A program made the position numbers and the translations under genes. Source: TMED27 sp964350435 (GTDB lineage: Bacteria > Pseudomonadota > Alphaproteobacteria > Micavibrionales > Micavibrionaceae). From it: DNA of 64,000 bases. Of this stretch, positions 33,490 to 41,584 are shown in pieces (the first letter of the stretch is position 1; each line of letters begins with the position of its first letter). Location of the stretch: positions 46,838-110,837 of the forward strand of contig CAYGJS010000001.1 in assembly GCA_964350435.1 (NCBI GenBank). The letters run 5' to 3'. The notes beneath the pieces are model-generated. The model saw nothing but the letters and a program-made list of their open reading frames with translations. It made no database searches and was not told the origin of the DNA.

Positions 33490-34488
33490 ATGAGATTTGA
33501 AAAAGCAGAACAGTTGCTGCAGCTTGCCGAAGAGATGCAAGCCTCAAGCGAGGGCATAAGCCTTGCCGATATCCAAGATCAATTTGAGGTCGGGCGGCGT
33601 ACGGCTGAGCGCATGCGTGATGCTGTGATCCGGCTGTTTCCCAATGTGGAGGAGCGCGTTCAGGATGACAAAACCAAGCGCTGGCGGCTCCGCTCTGGTT
33701 CTCTTGGGCATTTAACGCACCTCAATGCCGATGATTTATCGGAGCTAAAAACCGCCATTGATCAAATGCGCCGCGAAAATCTTCCTGTGCAGGCTGATAA
33801 TTTGGAACGTCTTTGGATCAAGCTCAAAGGCATGGTGCGTCCGGAAAGTGCTTCGCGGATTGAAACAGATCTCGAAGCCTTGCTAGAGGCAGAGGGGCAT
33901 GCTATGCGCCCAGGACCGCGCCCGAAGATAGAGCCAAAGGTTTTATATCTGCTGCGGGAGGCGATTAAAGGCTCGCAGAAAGTCCTGATCACATATCATG
34001 GTCGCGTCAAAGGTGACATTCGGGAACGGGTTGTTTGTCCTTACGGCTTTTTATATGGCGCGCGCCATTACCTGATCGCCTGGTGTGATGATGCCCAGGA
34101 CATACGGACATTTGCGCTGGCAAACATTCAAGAAATCTCCTTGAGCGATGACTTTTTTGTAAGGCATGATGATTTTGACCTCAAAGCTTACAGCGGACGC
34201 TCATTTGGTGTGTATCAGGAAGATCCGTTTAAGGTTGTCTGGAAATTTGATGTTGAAGTGGCCGATGATGTTCGCGATCATCTCTTTCACCCAACGCAAG
34301 TGCTGGAGGAGCAGCCAGATGGCTCCGTGATTGTTTCCTTCGAGGCTGCTGGCTGGAAGGAAATGTGCTGGCACCTATTTACATGGGACGGCAGCGTTGA
34401 AATTTTGGAGCCGCAAAACCTCAAAGATCAATACGTCATGCTGACCCGTCGCGTTATGGCACAGCTTGGGATTGAGGCGGCTTCATGA
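33490..34488 (+). CDS. WYL-domain transcriptional regulator
   Basis: I chose ATG 33490 (AAGGG upstream; product MRFEKAEQLLQLAEEMQ...) over the GTG at 33460. The 332-residue protein has an N-terminal winged helix (SLADIQDQFEVGRRTAERMRDAV) and a WYL ligand-sensing domain (YHGRVKGDIRERVVCPYGFLYGARHYLIAW), where YGARHYLIAW is the WYL variant. A WCX-type C-terminus follows. Such regulators often control phage-defence systems and may sense nucleic acids or nucleotides. It overlaps the next gene by 4 bases, so it heads a four-gene cassette. Confidence 0.85.
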   Translation: MRFEKAEQLLQLAEEMQASSEGISLADIQDQFEVGRRTAERMRDAVIRLFPNVEERVQDDKTKRWRLRSGSLGHLTHLNADDLSELKTAIDQMRRENLPVQADNLERLWIKLKGMVRPESASRIETDLEALLEAEGHAMRPGPRPKIEPKVLYLLREAIKGSQKVLITYHGRVKGDIRERVVCPYGFLYGARHYLIAWCDDAQDIRTFALANIQEISLSDDFFVRHDDFDLKAYSGRSFGVYQEDPFKVVWKFDVEVADDVRDHLFHPTQVLEEQPDGSVIVSFEAAGWKEMCWHLFTWDGSVEILEPQNLKDQYVMLTRRVMAQLGIEAAS

Positions 34489-35969
34489 CCGAATACACAA
34501 TCTCCAAATCCCAATACGTGAAGGGGCTGCAATGCCCGAAAGCATTATGGCTGTATCGTCATCGCAAAGATCTTGCGCCTGAGATCACGCCTGAGAAGCA
34601 GGCTCTGTTTGATACTGGCCATGTGGTCGGTGAATTGGCCATGCAGTATTTCGGCCACGGTGTTGAGGTCACGAATGAATATTGGGATGTCAAAGGGGCC
34701 GTAGAGGCCACAAAGAAATTTATTGCAAGGGGCGAAGACATTATATTTGAGGCCACAGCCATTCATCCGATAGATGGCGGCTATTCCAGAATTGATATTT
34801 TAAAGCGTGTGGACGGCAGCGATGAGTGGGATCTAATCGAAGTTAAAAGCTCCACCAGCGTTAAAGATTACCACATCGATGATATGGCATTTCAGTACCA
34901 TGTTTTTTACGGCGCGGGATACAAGATCCGCAAATGCTTTATGATGGTGCTGGACAACAGCTATGTCCGTAACGGCGACATTGATCCCGGCCAGCTTCTG
35001 CGGCTGGAAGAGATTTCCGGCCCTGTATTTGCCAAACAAGGCGAGGTTGAGGCCGTGGCTGGACAGCTTGGTTATGTGTTGGAGCGCAAGGACGAACCTG
35101 ATGTTTCTATCGGCGCCAGATGTTTCGCGCCGTTTGAATGTGATTACAAACCCTATTGCTGGGCGCATGTCCCTGATTATTCGGTCTATAATGTTTTTCA
35201 AAAACCAAAGGCCGAGGAGATTTCCCGTCACCATGGCGTGAGCTTGGAAAAGCTGCCAGATCATATCCGGCCCGGCGGCGTTAAAGGCTTGGACGTTGAA
35301 AGTTACCTTAATGGTGAGACGATTGTGGATCGTGCGAATATTACTGCCTTTCTCGGCAAGATTCAGTATCCACTCTATTTCCTTGATTATGAAACCGTCA
35401 TGCCTGCTGTTCCGCTTTTTGATGGGACGCGGCCATTTCAACAAATCCCGTTTCAGTTTTCGGTGCATGTCCAGAAAAGCCCCGGCGCAGAGCTTGTGCA
35501 TCATGAGTATCTGCACAAAGAACAAACGGATCCACGCCGCGCTTTCGCAGAAAAGCTCGTTGAGCTTTGTGGCAGTGAAGGCACAGTGCTGGTTTATAAT
35601 CAGGCATTTGAGATTGCGCGTAATAATGAATTGGCGAATGATTTTCCTGAGCATGCCGCAGCCATCCAAGCGATAAACGCCCGCGTTCTGGACTTACTCG
35701 TGCCGTTCAAAAGCCGCTGGCTTTATCATCCAAACCAGAACAGCTCCGCTTCAATCAAAGCCGTTCTGCCTGCTTTTACTGACTTGAATTATGATGATCT
35801 GGAGATTGGCCACGGCGGCGAAGCCATGCGTCAGTATGGAGCTTTCATGTCCGGCGATCTGCACGAATCTCTCTGGCCTGATCTTTGGGATAATTTAACC
35901 GAGTATTGTCAGCAGGACACCTATGCGATGGTGGTTTTGCTGGATGTTTTGAGGAAGGTTGTTGAATGA
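34485..35969 (+). CDS. Cas4-like nuclease fused to DEDD exonuclease-like domain (DUF2779)
   Basis: The 494-residue protein has a RecB/Cas4-type active site (Asp104 in SRIDIL; Glu119 and Lys121 in LIEVKSS). Four cysteines (Cys17, 213, 219, 225) suit a Cas4-like 4Fe-4S cluster. The C-terminal half has an RNase H-like DEDD exonuclease pattern (FLDYET with Asp301 and Glu303; EYCQQDT with Asp478). It matches DUF2779 in plan. It would cut and trim DNA or RNA. Overlap with the WYL gene and the next gene (4 bases each) makes a coupled operon. Confidence 0.8.
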   Translation: MTEYTISKSQYVKGLQCPKALWLYRHRKDLAPEITPEKQALFDTGHVVGELAMQYFGHGVEVTNEYWDVKGAVEATKKFIARGEDIIFEATAIHPIDGGYSRIDILKRVDGSDEWDLIEVKSSTSVKDYHIDDMAFQYHVFYGAGYKIRKCFMMVLDNSYVRNGDIDPGQLLRLEEISGPVFAKQGEVEAVAGQLGYVLERKDEPDVSIGARCFAPFECDYKPYCWAHVPDYSVYNVFQKPKAEEISRHHGVSLEKLPDHIRPGGVKGLDVESYLNGETIVDRANITAFLGKIQYPLYFLDYETVMPAVPLFDGTRPFQQIPFQFSVHVQKSPGAELVHHEYLHKEQTDPRRAFAEKLVELCGSEGTVLVYNQAFEIARNNELANDFPEHAAAIQAINARVLDLLVPFKSRWLYHPNQNSSASIKAVLPAFTDLNYDDLEIGHGGEAMRQYGAFMSGDLHESLWPDLWDNLTEYCQQDTYAMVVLLDVLRKVVE

Positions 35970-36436
35970 AATTAAATGGCCCGCAAGATTTTGTATTAGA
36001 AAAGGTCGGCGAGAAATATGCTGTATCTAGTGAAGATGGTTCAAGTGGTTTCTCTGCACCAGCCAGCTTAAAAAAAGTGCCTAAACTTTATTCAGTTTAT
36101 GACGACAAAGTTCTTCATTACATAGGAATTACTAGCCAGCCAATGTCTACCAGGCTTCGCTTTGGAATCAAGGCCGCAGGTCAGAATGGATATCATGGGT
36201 ACAAATGGAAGCATCTGCCACGGCTTTATTTATCGATTTGGACTGTAAGCAATTGTAACGATGATGAAGCCTATAGAGCTTTAGAGAGCATTGAGGCTGA
36301 GGCTGTATTTTTATACAGAAAACGCCATAAGAGATGGCCGGAGTCACAACATGAAATTCACTTTCACAATAACGAGAGCTTGAATTGGCGGATACCAACA
36401 GAAATTATTGATCATATAGAGAAGAAAATTAAATAA
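35966..36436 (+). CDS. GIY-YIG nuclease-like protein
   Basis: The 156-residue protein shows LYSVYDDKVLHYIGITSQPMSTRL at residues 41-64: YSVY and YIG stand for GIY and YIG, and Arg63 is the expected conserved arginine. A later Glu-rich helix (ALESIEAEAVFLYRKRH) holds the metal-binding Glu, and an Asn-rich segment follows. It is more AT-rich than its upstream neighbour. It would nick or cut DNA as part of the cassette and overlaps both neighbours (4 bases upstream, 1 base downstream). Confidence 0.7.
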   Translation: MKLNGPQDFVLEKVGEKYAVSSEDGSSGFSAPASLKKVPKLYSVYDDKVLHYIGITSQPMSTRLRFGIKAAGQNGYHGYKWKHLPRLYLSIWTVSNCNDDEAYRALESIEAEAVFLYRKRHKRWPESQHEIHFHNNESLNWRIPTEIIDHIEKKIK

Positions 36437-36927
36437 TGGCCTCAGTGATAAAAGTTAATGCCGGAGAATTTGCCGCCGCTGTGAAATTCTCAGCCGGAAA
36501 AATAAATAAGAAACGAAAAACACCATTTCCACTGCTCATCGAAGAGCAAACAGAGGGTCGGATTACGATCACTGATGCGGCTTTTCACAAAAAGGGCATG
36601 GACATAGTGTTTGATGGTATTTTCGATGCGGGAATTGAAGTCGATGGTCGGCAGCTTTTGAAGATCACGAGCACATATCCTGCAGATGCCGAGCTTGTTG
36701 TATGTACAGACGATAATAACCTCCTAATTCAATACCAGAAATCAAAACTATCAATTCCAAGGCTGGACAAGGGCGGCAAGAAGACTAAGAAAAAGCCACT
36801 GCCACATACAAAACCACCAGAGCAGAGTGCCGATCCTGTTGAAAAACGCGCTGAGTTTGATCATACATGGGGCTTTAGTGCGAGGGTTCCAATGCCCGCA
36901 GAGGCTGTAAAAAAAGATAAGGACTAA
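36436..36927 (+). CDS. Sliding-clamp (DnaN) domain-like small protein
   Basis: The first 110 of 163 residues follow the pattern of the first domain of the DNA polymerase III beta clamp. The pattern is FAAAVKFSAGKINKKRKTPFPLLIEEQ, GRITITDAAFHKKGMDIVF, IEVDGRQLLKITSTYPADAELVV, and NNLLIQYQKSKLSIPRLD. The rest is a Lys/Pro-rich tail with acidic ends. A lone clamp domain beside two nucleases could recruit them to DNA or mimic the host clamp. It ends the WYL cassette. The resemblance is by eye; a structure comparison would decide. Confidence 0.5.
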   Translation: MASVIKVNAGEFAAAVKFSAGKINKKRKTPFPLLIEEQTEGRITITDAAFHKKGMDIVFDGIFDAGIEVDGRQLLKITSTYPADAELVVCTDDNNLLIQYQKSKLSIPRLDKGGKKTKKKPLPHTKPPEQSADPVEKRAEFDHTWGFSARVPMPAEAVKKDKD

Positions 36928-37227
36928 ATTCAGCACACCAGCACGAAGATTTGAGACTATCGGTCATGCTGGCGTGCGCACGTTCCGGTATATCCGGATT
37001 GATAGACCGGACGGCTGGGCAGGTGACGCCGCAGCCTGGCAGGCTTGATGCGGGTTCGCCGCCGTTCCTGCCACCGCGCTCGCTCCATGTCTGAGCATAC
37101 CCAGACGGCTTCTCCCACGGTCCCGGCGCTTTTTACGGCTCGCACGTAAAAGGATCCCGGTCTCCTTATTGCCACTCGAATGGCGCTCAAGGTCAAAATC
37201 TACAGCTTGTGTGACCGAGCGCCTGCC
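36928..37227. other. GC-rich 300-base gap without convincing gene
   Basis: This stretch between the clamp-like gene and the ParB-like gene is GC-rich and differs from the AT-rich DNA to its left. It holds a CCGGTATATCCGG near-palindrome and a TCCGG-ACCGGA inverted repeat around 36992-37015. A 79-codon leftward frame with a TTG start exists but lacks a ribosome site. It may hold a structured RNA, a recombination site or centromere-like sites for the adjacent ParB proteins. Confidence 0.4.
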
Positions 37228-38163
37228 TCAAACAGTTTCCTCCACCGGATCTTTGGCATTGATGGATTGCATCTCTGTGATCTTTTGAAATTCTTCCAGT
37301 ATTTCAGGGTAATTTTGTGCGAGGTACCGAACCACCTTGGCATTATCCATGAGTTTTGAGACATAGCCTTTGGCAACGGTGAGATTAAGAACGCTGCTGC
37401 CGAGCGTGTCTTCGATCACTTTGTATTCGTTCTGTAAGCTCAGCATTTCGCTTTGCATGCGTGCCATCTGCTCTTCATCGATGCCTTTAATCTTTCTGGG
37501 CTTATCTGGCTCATTGAGCCGCTCTTTCGGCGTACCGGCCAGCAGAGCTTTGGCATAGGGAACGGTGTAAACATTCATGCTGTTCATCAGCTCGGCGCAC
37601 TCGATCTGGCGCATGGGCTTCATCTTTTTCAGGATCCGGAATACGCCACCGGATACCATTTTATCCTTGAGCATATCGACCGCTTCCTTGCACACGCCGT
37701 CCAGCATTTTCCGTTTGAGAATGATACTGCGGACATCGACATTTAGGGCTTTGGCAATCTTTTCTTCGGATACGCCGCGTTCAACGGCGCGGACAATCAT
37801 CTTATGCTCCTGAATAGTGGAGAGGCGATTGATATGCTTGTTGTAGGTGAAGGATTCATCATCGGTGGAAATTAGGCATGTGACCTGCTTTTCTTTCAGA
37901 TCCTTGAGCGCTTCAATCCTCACATGGCCGTCCAGAAGGTAATACCGTCCGGATTTATCGTTGCAGGGTGTCACAGCAGGCGGTTCGATTATGCCGACTT
38001 CCTTGATGGAAGCGAAGATCTGTTTGTATTTGACCTTCTCACGGATATTTGGCGCGGTTACTTTTAACGGGATGATCTGATCGAGCTGCAATGTCACCGT
38101 CTCGGTTTCAAAGCCCAGCTTGATTTTGTCTTCCTTTAAGGGGAGGTTTTCCAGCTCAGACAT
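37228..38163 (-). CDS. RepB/ParB-like partition protein 1
   Basis: The 311-residue protein has a ParB N-terminal nuclease-like fold (IKEVGIIEPPAVTPCNDKSGRYYLLDGHVRIEALKDL), an HTH (VSEEKIAKALNVDVRSIILKRKML) and a RepB-type C-terminal region with a coiled coil. It resembles the proteins annotated as plasmid partitioning RepB C-terminal domain-containing. It overlaps the upstream ParB-like gene by 8 bases. With the serine recombinase it forms a mobility cassette found repeatedly in alphaproteobacteria. It probably aids recombination control or element maintenance rather than classical partition, since no ParA is seen. Confidence 0.75.
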   Translation of the reverse strand: MSELENLPLKEDKIKLGFETETVTLQLDQIIPLKVTAPNIREKVKYKQIFASIKEVGIIEPPAVTPCNDKSGRYYLLDGHVRIEALKDLKEKQVTCLISTDDESFTYNKHINRLSTIQEHKMIVRAVERGVSEEKIAKALNVDVRSIILKRKMLDGVCKEAVDMLKDKMVSGGVFRILKKMKPMRQIECAELMNSMNVYTVPYAKALLAGTPKERLNEPDKPRKIKGIDEEQMARMQSEMLSLQNEYKVIEDTLGSSVLNLTVAKGYVSKLMDNAKVVRYLAQNYPEILEEFQKITEMQSINAKDPVEETV

Positions 38164-39058
38164 GGGCGGAGCCTTTCTGTTTGATCATATCGGCGATTGG
38201 TTTTGGGAAAGATGTCAGCCCTTCGGCTTTCAAAAGGTTTTTAAAATTTTCATCCGTGTACATCTGGCGCAAAGCTTCTGTGATGAATATCAGGTTGTTG
38301 TTCACCATCTCGGACTTGCGGACGAGGACACGCTTTTTGTTCACGTTCTGCTGATAGGCTTGGATCACATCCTGGGCGGAGGCAACGTTTGTCCTGCGCC
38401 GGGATGCTGCGCCTTTGCGCATGGATTTGCCGCGCATGTTTCGCTCTTCAATCAGCTTTTTAGCCAAAAGTAGCCGTTTTCCACGCAAACTTTTATTTTC
38501 GTAGGCATCCTGTAGAGCCTGTTGCTCCTCACCGGGGGAGTCTGCAATCAAGGCCGCAAGGCTTATCGGAATAACGCCGCTTTCGACAGCAGAAATCAGA
38601 CGCTCTTCGCCTTTTTCAATCAGATTGGAAATATCCCGGACATACGGCCAGGCAAGCCCCGTCTTTTTGGAAATATCGCCGATGCCGTATCCTTGGTTTC
38701 TGAGAAGCTCAATACCTTTCATCAAATCCATGGGATTGTGTTGGCGCCGCGCCATATTTTCCACGATACTCATCACCATGACTTCTTCTTCACTGGCATC
38801 GATCACCATGGCCGGGATTTCTTTCTGGCCACAGGCAATGAAAATCTCCAGCCGTCCCTGACCGCAAACCAGATCGTAATTCTTGCCGGATATACCGGAT
38901 TTGCTGGTGGTAACGGTGATGGGGCGTTTCAAGCCAACTTGCACAACGTTTTCGGCAATCTCTCGGTATTGCTTTTTGTTCCGAACGCGCGGGTTTGGGA
39001 TATAGACCTCATGCACCGGGATCATTTGAATGGTGTTATTGCGGGTAAGGTTTTTCAT
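38156..39058 (-). CDS. RepB/ParB-like partition protein 2
   Basis: The 300-residue protein has the ParB core QMIPVHEVYIPNPRVRN...IAENVVQVGLKRPITV...LVCGQGRLEIFIACG...EEEVMVMSIVENMARRQHNPMDLMKGIELL, including the conserved E-N-x-x-R-x-x motif. An HTH (GIGDISKKTGLAWPYVRDISNLI) follows. The CxGQGR box replaces the usual GERR box of CTP-binding ParB, so CTP use is uncertain. It overlaps the recombinase gene by 4 bases and the other ParB by 8. No ParA ATPase is present nearby. Confidence 0.75.
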   Translation of the reverse strand: MKNLTRNNTIQMIPVHEVYIPNPRVRNKKQYREIAENVVQVGLKRPITVTTSKSGISGKNYDLVCGQGRLEIFIACGQKEIPAMVIDASEEEVMVMSIVENMARRQHNPMDLMKGIELLRNQGYGIGDISKKTGLAWPYVRDISNLIEKGEERLISAVESGVIPISLAALIADSPGEEQQALQDAYENKSLRGKRLLLAKKLIEERNMRGKSMRKGAASRRRTNVASAQDVIQAYQQNVNKKRVLVRKSEMVNNNLIFITEALRQMYTDENFKNLLKAEGLTSFPKPIADMIKQKGSAHV

Positions 39059-40626
39059 GCAGCCTCCAATAATTGAGTGCGGGTCGTGAGAGAGAAGAAA
39101 TCTTCCAGATCGTCAAACCGATACATGTCCAGCGCAATGCCATTACTGTTAGCAAGGCGGAGCTTCGGGTCTTCAACGTCAAGAGCGGGAAGAAGATAAT
39201 AATCGAGCGGTTGTTCATTCGTTTCATCCATCCGAATGGCAATGCTGATATCGGGACGCAGGCCGCTATCTAGCCGGATCCGCCATTGATTGCGGCCAGA
39301 GGCGGTTTGATAGCAGCGGCAGATGATGATGGAGACGCTGATCTCGCCGTTTACAAAAATCAAATCTGACGTGACCTCGCGGTGGACACTGCCGCCCAGA
39401 TCTTGAATGCGGTGAATGGTGTCTTCCACAATGCCAGGATACATTTTGCGGAGTTGGCGGTTAATCTCGATATAGCGGTAATCGCGCTCCGGCGTATATC
39501 CAATCATTTTATAGGCGCGGATTAAACTGCCAAAGCGGCTCTGATAAGCGCTGCTCGAAGGCATGTCCTCCATTTCATCAATCAGGATACCGGAAAGCCA
39601 GCCTTTGCGCTGGTGGAGGTCTTTGAGCTTGGAGAGTAACTCTTCATCTGAAAACTTGCGGCTGCGCTCTCCAATGATGGCTTGCGCCGTATAGAAGTGG
39701 CGGGTGTCAACAATCGCCTCAAATACGCCTTCAGCGCGCACCCACATATCCGGATCATTATTGACGCGGCGTTTTTTGAGCTTGCAAGAGGTGCGGTTGA
39801 AGACGTTATTGCCGATGTATTTTTCGTTAATCAAAATCTGGTGAACAGTGCTGCGTGTCCACTCTCGATCCAAATCAGTTGTGATCCCTTGGGTATTGAG
39901 CTGATCGGCGATTTCGGTTTCATTCATCCGCTTATCGACAAAACAGTGATAGATCCAGCGAACGGTTTCAATCTCATCTTCCGGCCCCGGCACCAGAATA
40001 ACGCGGTCAGTCTGCAGGCTTTTATGCTCACCGCGTTTGAGCGTGCCTTTATCATTGCCGTGTTCATCAATCAGCATGCGGCGCAATCCGTAGCCTGCCG
40101 GGCCGCCCTGACGGTAGCCTTTCTCAATGAGGCGACATTGCCCCGCAAAGACTTTAGCCGACAGCTCGCGGCTATATTCGCCAGCCATGGCGCGTTTTAC
40201 GCCCTTAACAATGGTGGAAACCGGAGAGCCGTCATTCTCGAACTGCTCGGCCACATACTGGACATCAATCCCGGCGCGGCGGCAGACATACTCGTAATAG
40301 GCGCTTTCATCCGCATCCTGAAAACGTCCCCAGCGGGTGACGTCCAGCACAAGGATAGCTGTAAACTCAGCACGCTTGTTCTCAACATCGGATATCAATC
40401 GCTGCAAGGCTTCGCGCCCACCAATATCAAGACCGCTTTTGCCCTGATCGGCATAGGTGCAGATAATCTGGATATCGCGCCGCTCGGCATATTCCCGAAT
40501 AGCATCTTCCTGATTTTCTGTTGAGTATTTCTGATGGTCGGTCGACATGCGGACATACATCGCCGCTTTCTTCATGCCACGCTCATCACCGTCTCCCGGT
40601 TCCCGGTTGTTTTTATAATTATCCAT
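39055..40626 (-). CDS. Large serine recombinase
   Basis: The 523-residue protein has a resolvase catalytic domain (YVRMSTDHQKYSTENQ, nucleophile Ser28; DVTRWGRFQD). A recombinase domain follows (GPAGYGLRRML...YHCFVDKRMNETEIADQLN...TRSTVHQILINEKYIGN). The C-terminal DNA-binding part is reduced and differs from phage integrases with zinc ribbon plus coiled coil. It probably integrates and excises the element. It is first in a coupled operon with the two ParB-like genes and divergent from an HTH regulator. Confidence 0.88.
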   Translation of the reverse strand: MDNYKNNREPGDGDERGMKKAAMYVRMSTDHQKYSTENQEDAIREYAERRDIQIICTYADQGKSGLDIGGREALQRLISDVENKRAEFTAILVLDVTRWGRFQDADESAYYEYVCRRAGIDVQYVAEQFENDGSPVSTIVKGVKRAMAGEYSRELSAKVFAGQCRLIEKGYRQGGPAGYGLRRMLIDEHGNDKGTLKRGEHKSLQTDRVILVPGPEDEIETVRWIYHCFVDKRMNETEIADQLNTQGITTDLDREWTRSTVHQILINEKYIGNNVFNRTSCKLKKRRVNNDPDMWVRAEGVFEAIVDTRHFYTAQAIIGERSRKFSDEELLSKLKDLHQRKGWLSGILIDEMEDMPSSSAYQSRFGSLIRAYKMIGYTPERDYRYIEINRQLRKMYPGIVEDTIHRIQDLGGSVHREVTSDLIFVNGEISVSIIICRCYQTASGRNQWRIRLDSGLRPDISIAIRMDETNEQPLDYYLLPALDVEDPKLRLANSNGIALDMYRFDDLEDFFSLTTRTQLLEAA

Positions 40627-40678
40627 TTACGCCGAACCCGTTTCATAACCATTAGCTCTTTGCCAAAAATACCAAGCA

Positions 40679-40691
40679 AGACCCAGGGTCT
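40679..40691. promoter_or_regulatory. Perfect 13-base palindrome in recombinase/regulator intergenic region
   Basis: AGACCCAGGGTCT is a perfect palindrome around a central A. It lies in the 123-base divergent region between the recombinase and the HTH gene, so it is a good operator candidate for the divergent regulator. Confidence 0.5.
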
Positions 40692-40749
40692 TTTAAACCG
40701 GATCATCGCAAAATGCTCTTTTGTCCATCATAAACAAAGGAGTGCTAAG

Positions 40750-41343
40750 ATGTCTTTTTCTAAAACGGACCAAGTTTTTACAGGATTAACACAGGAAGAA
40801 ATTGCGAAATTGATCGCCGAAATGCTGAGGGATCAATACGGTAAATCAGGCTCAGCCCGCAAAATAATAGGCAGAAAAATCGGTGTTGATCCGCGCACCG
40901 TCAGGAATTGGTATGAGGGAAATAGTGCGCCCAACCTCGCGCATTTCATAACTTTGGCCAGAAGATCACCCGTATTTGTGGAGTGGTTTTTGCGACATAG
41001 CGGACATGATGATTTGGCAGAGACGTTTCTTGCCCGGTCAAAGGCTGCGGAGAACGGCAGCAGCGTTCCATCTCTCGAATTTTATAGTATCAAAATTGAT
41101 CCTATAAATATGGAAGAGCATCTTGAAGTCATTCAGAATCTCAATCAAAGACAAGTCTGGTTCTATTTTCAGATCCAGCAGGGGCACTTAGTAACTGCGC
41201 GTGATCTGGTCGAGGTATGGCAGGTCGGTCTAGCTACTGCCAAACGAGACATCGCCGGGCTAGTAAATCTGGGGCTTGTTTGCTATGTTGGTTCAAAGCG
41301 AGCTGGTTTCTATGTGACTGCTTGCGAACGTCTAAAAGTTTAG
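40750..41343 (+). CDS. HTH transcriptional regulator divergent from recombinase
   Basis: The start is ATG 40750 with AAAGGAG eight bases upstream; the longer frame runs into the recombinase promoter. The 197-residue protein has an N-terminal HTH (ARKIIGRKIGVDPRTVRNWYEGNSAPNLAHFITLARRSP). The C-terminal part looks like a winged helix (TARDLVEVWQVGLATAKRDIAGLVNLGLV). Its place opposite the recombinase, with a palindrome between, suggests control of integration and excision. It ends directly at a tRNA-like sequence. Confidence 0.75.
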   Translation: MSFSKTDQVFTGLTQEEIAKLIAEMLRDQYGKSGSARKIIGRKIGVDPRTVRNWYEGNSAPNLAHFITLARRSPVFVEWFLRHSGHDDLAETFLARSKAAENGSSVPSLEFYSIKIDPINMEEHLEVIQNLNQRQVWFYFQIQQGHLVTARDLVEVWQVGLATAKRDIAGLVNLGLVCYVGSKRAGFYVTACERLKV

Positions 41344-41366
41344 TTCAAATCCCAGTCACGCAACCA
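41344..41366 (+). other. tRNA 3'-end-like remnant (possible attachment site)
   Basis: Immediately after the HTH gene stop, the 23 bases follow tRNA 3'-end geometry: T-loop TTCAAAT, T-stem half CCCAG, acceptor half TCACGCA, discriminator A, then CCA. The matching 5' halves are missing upstream, so this is not a complete tRNA gene. Such 3' fragments are left at one end of elements that integrate into tRNA genes. Chance resemblance cannot be excluded. Confidence 0.35.
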
Positions 41367-41541
41367 ATTTTTTACTTTTTATTTCAATGGCTTAGGCGTC
41401 ATTTCGATGCGATGCAGATCGATAACCTGCATCGGATTTGGAAGCAATCCGGAAGCAAATTCCTGACAACCCCTTCGAAAACCAGTGAAAATAAGAGCGG
41501 TCCCGGACTCATCTTGTGTGGTTTATAATTTTCTTTCTAAA

Positions 41542-41556
41542 GGTACTATTGGTACC
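41542..41556. promoter_or_regulatory. AbiEi operator 1
   Basis: GGTACTATTGGTACC is a palindromic box repeated, with two changed bases, 72 bases downstream at the abiEi start. AbiEi proteins are known to repress their own operons by binding paired inverted repeats. Confidence 0.65.
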
Positions 41557-41584
41557 CTTGTGGACTATAAAATAAACTCATGCC

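Noticed and set aside
36957..37196. 79-codon leftward frame in the GC-rich gap
   Set aside because: TTG start, no ribosome site, Arg-rich composition expected of GC-rich noncoding DNA.
37228..39058. Plasmid replication origin suggested by RepB-like proteins
   Set aside because: No ParA, RepC or iteron array is visible; the genes are coupled to a recombinase, so a mobility role fits better.
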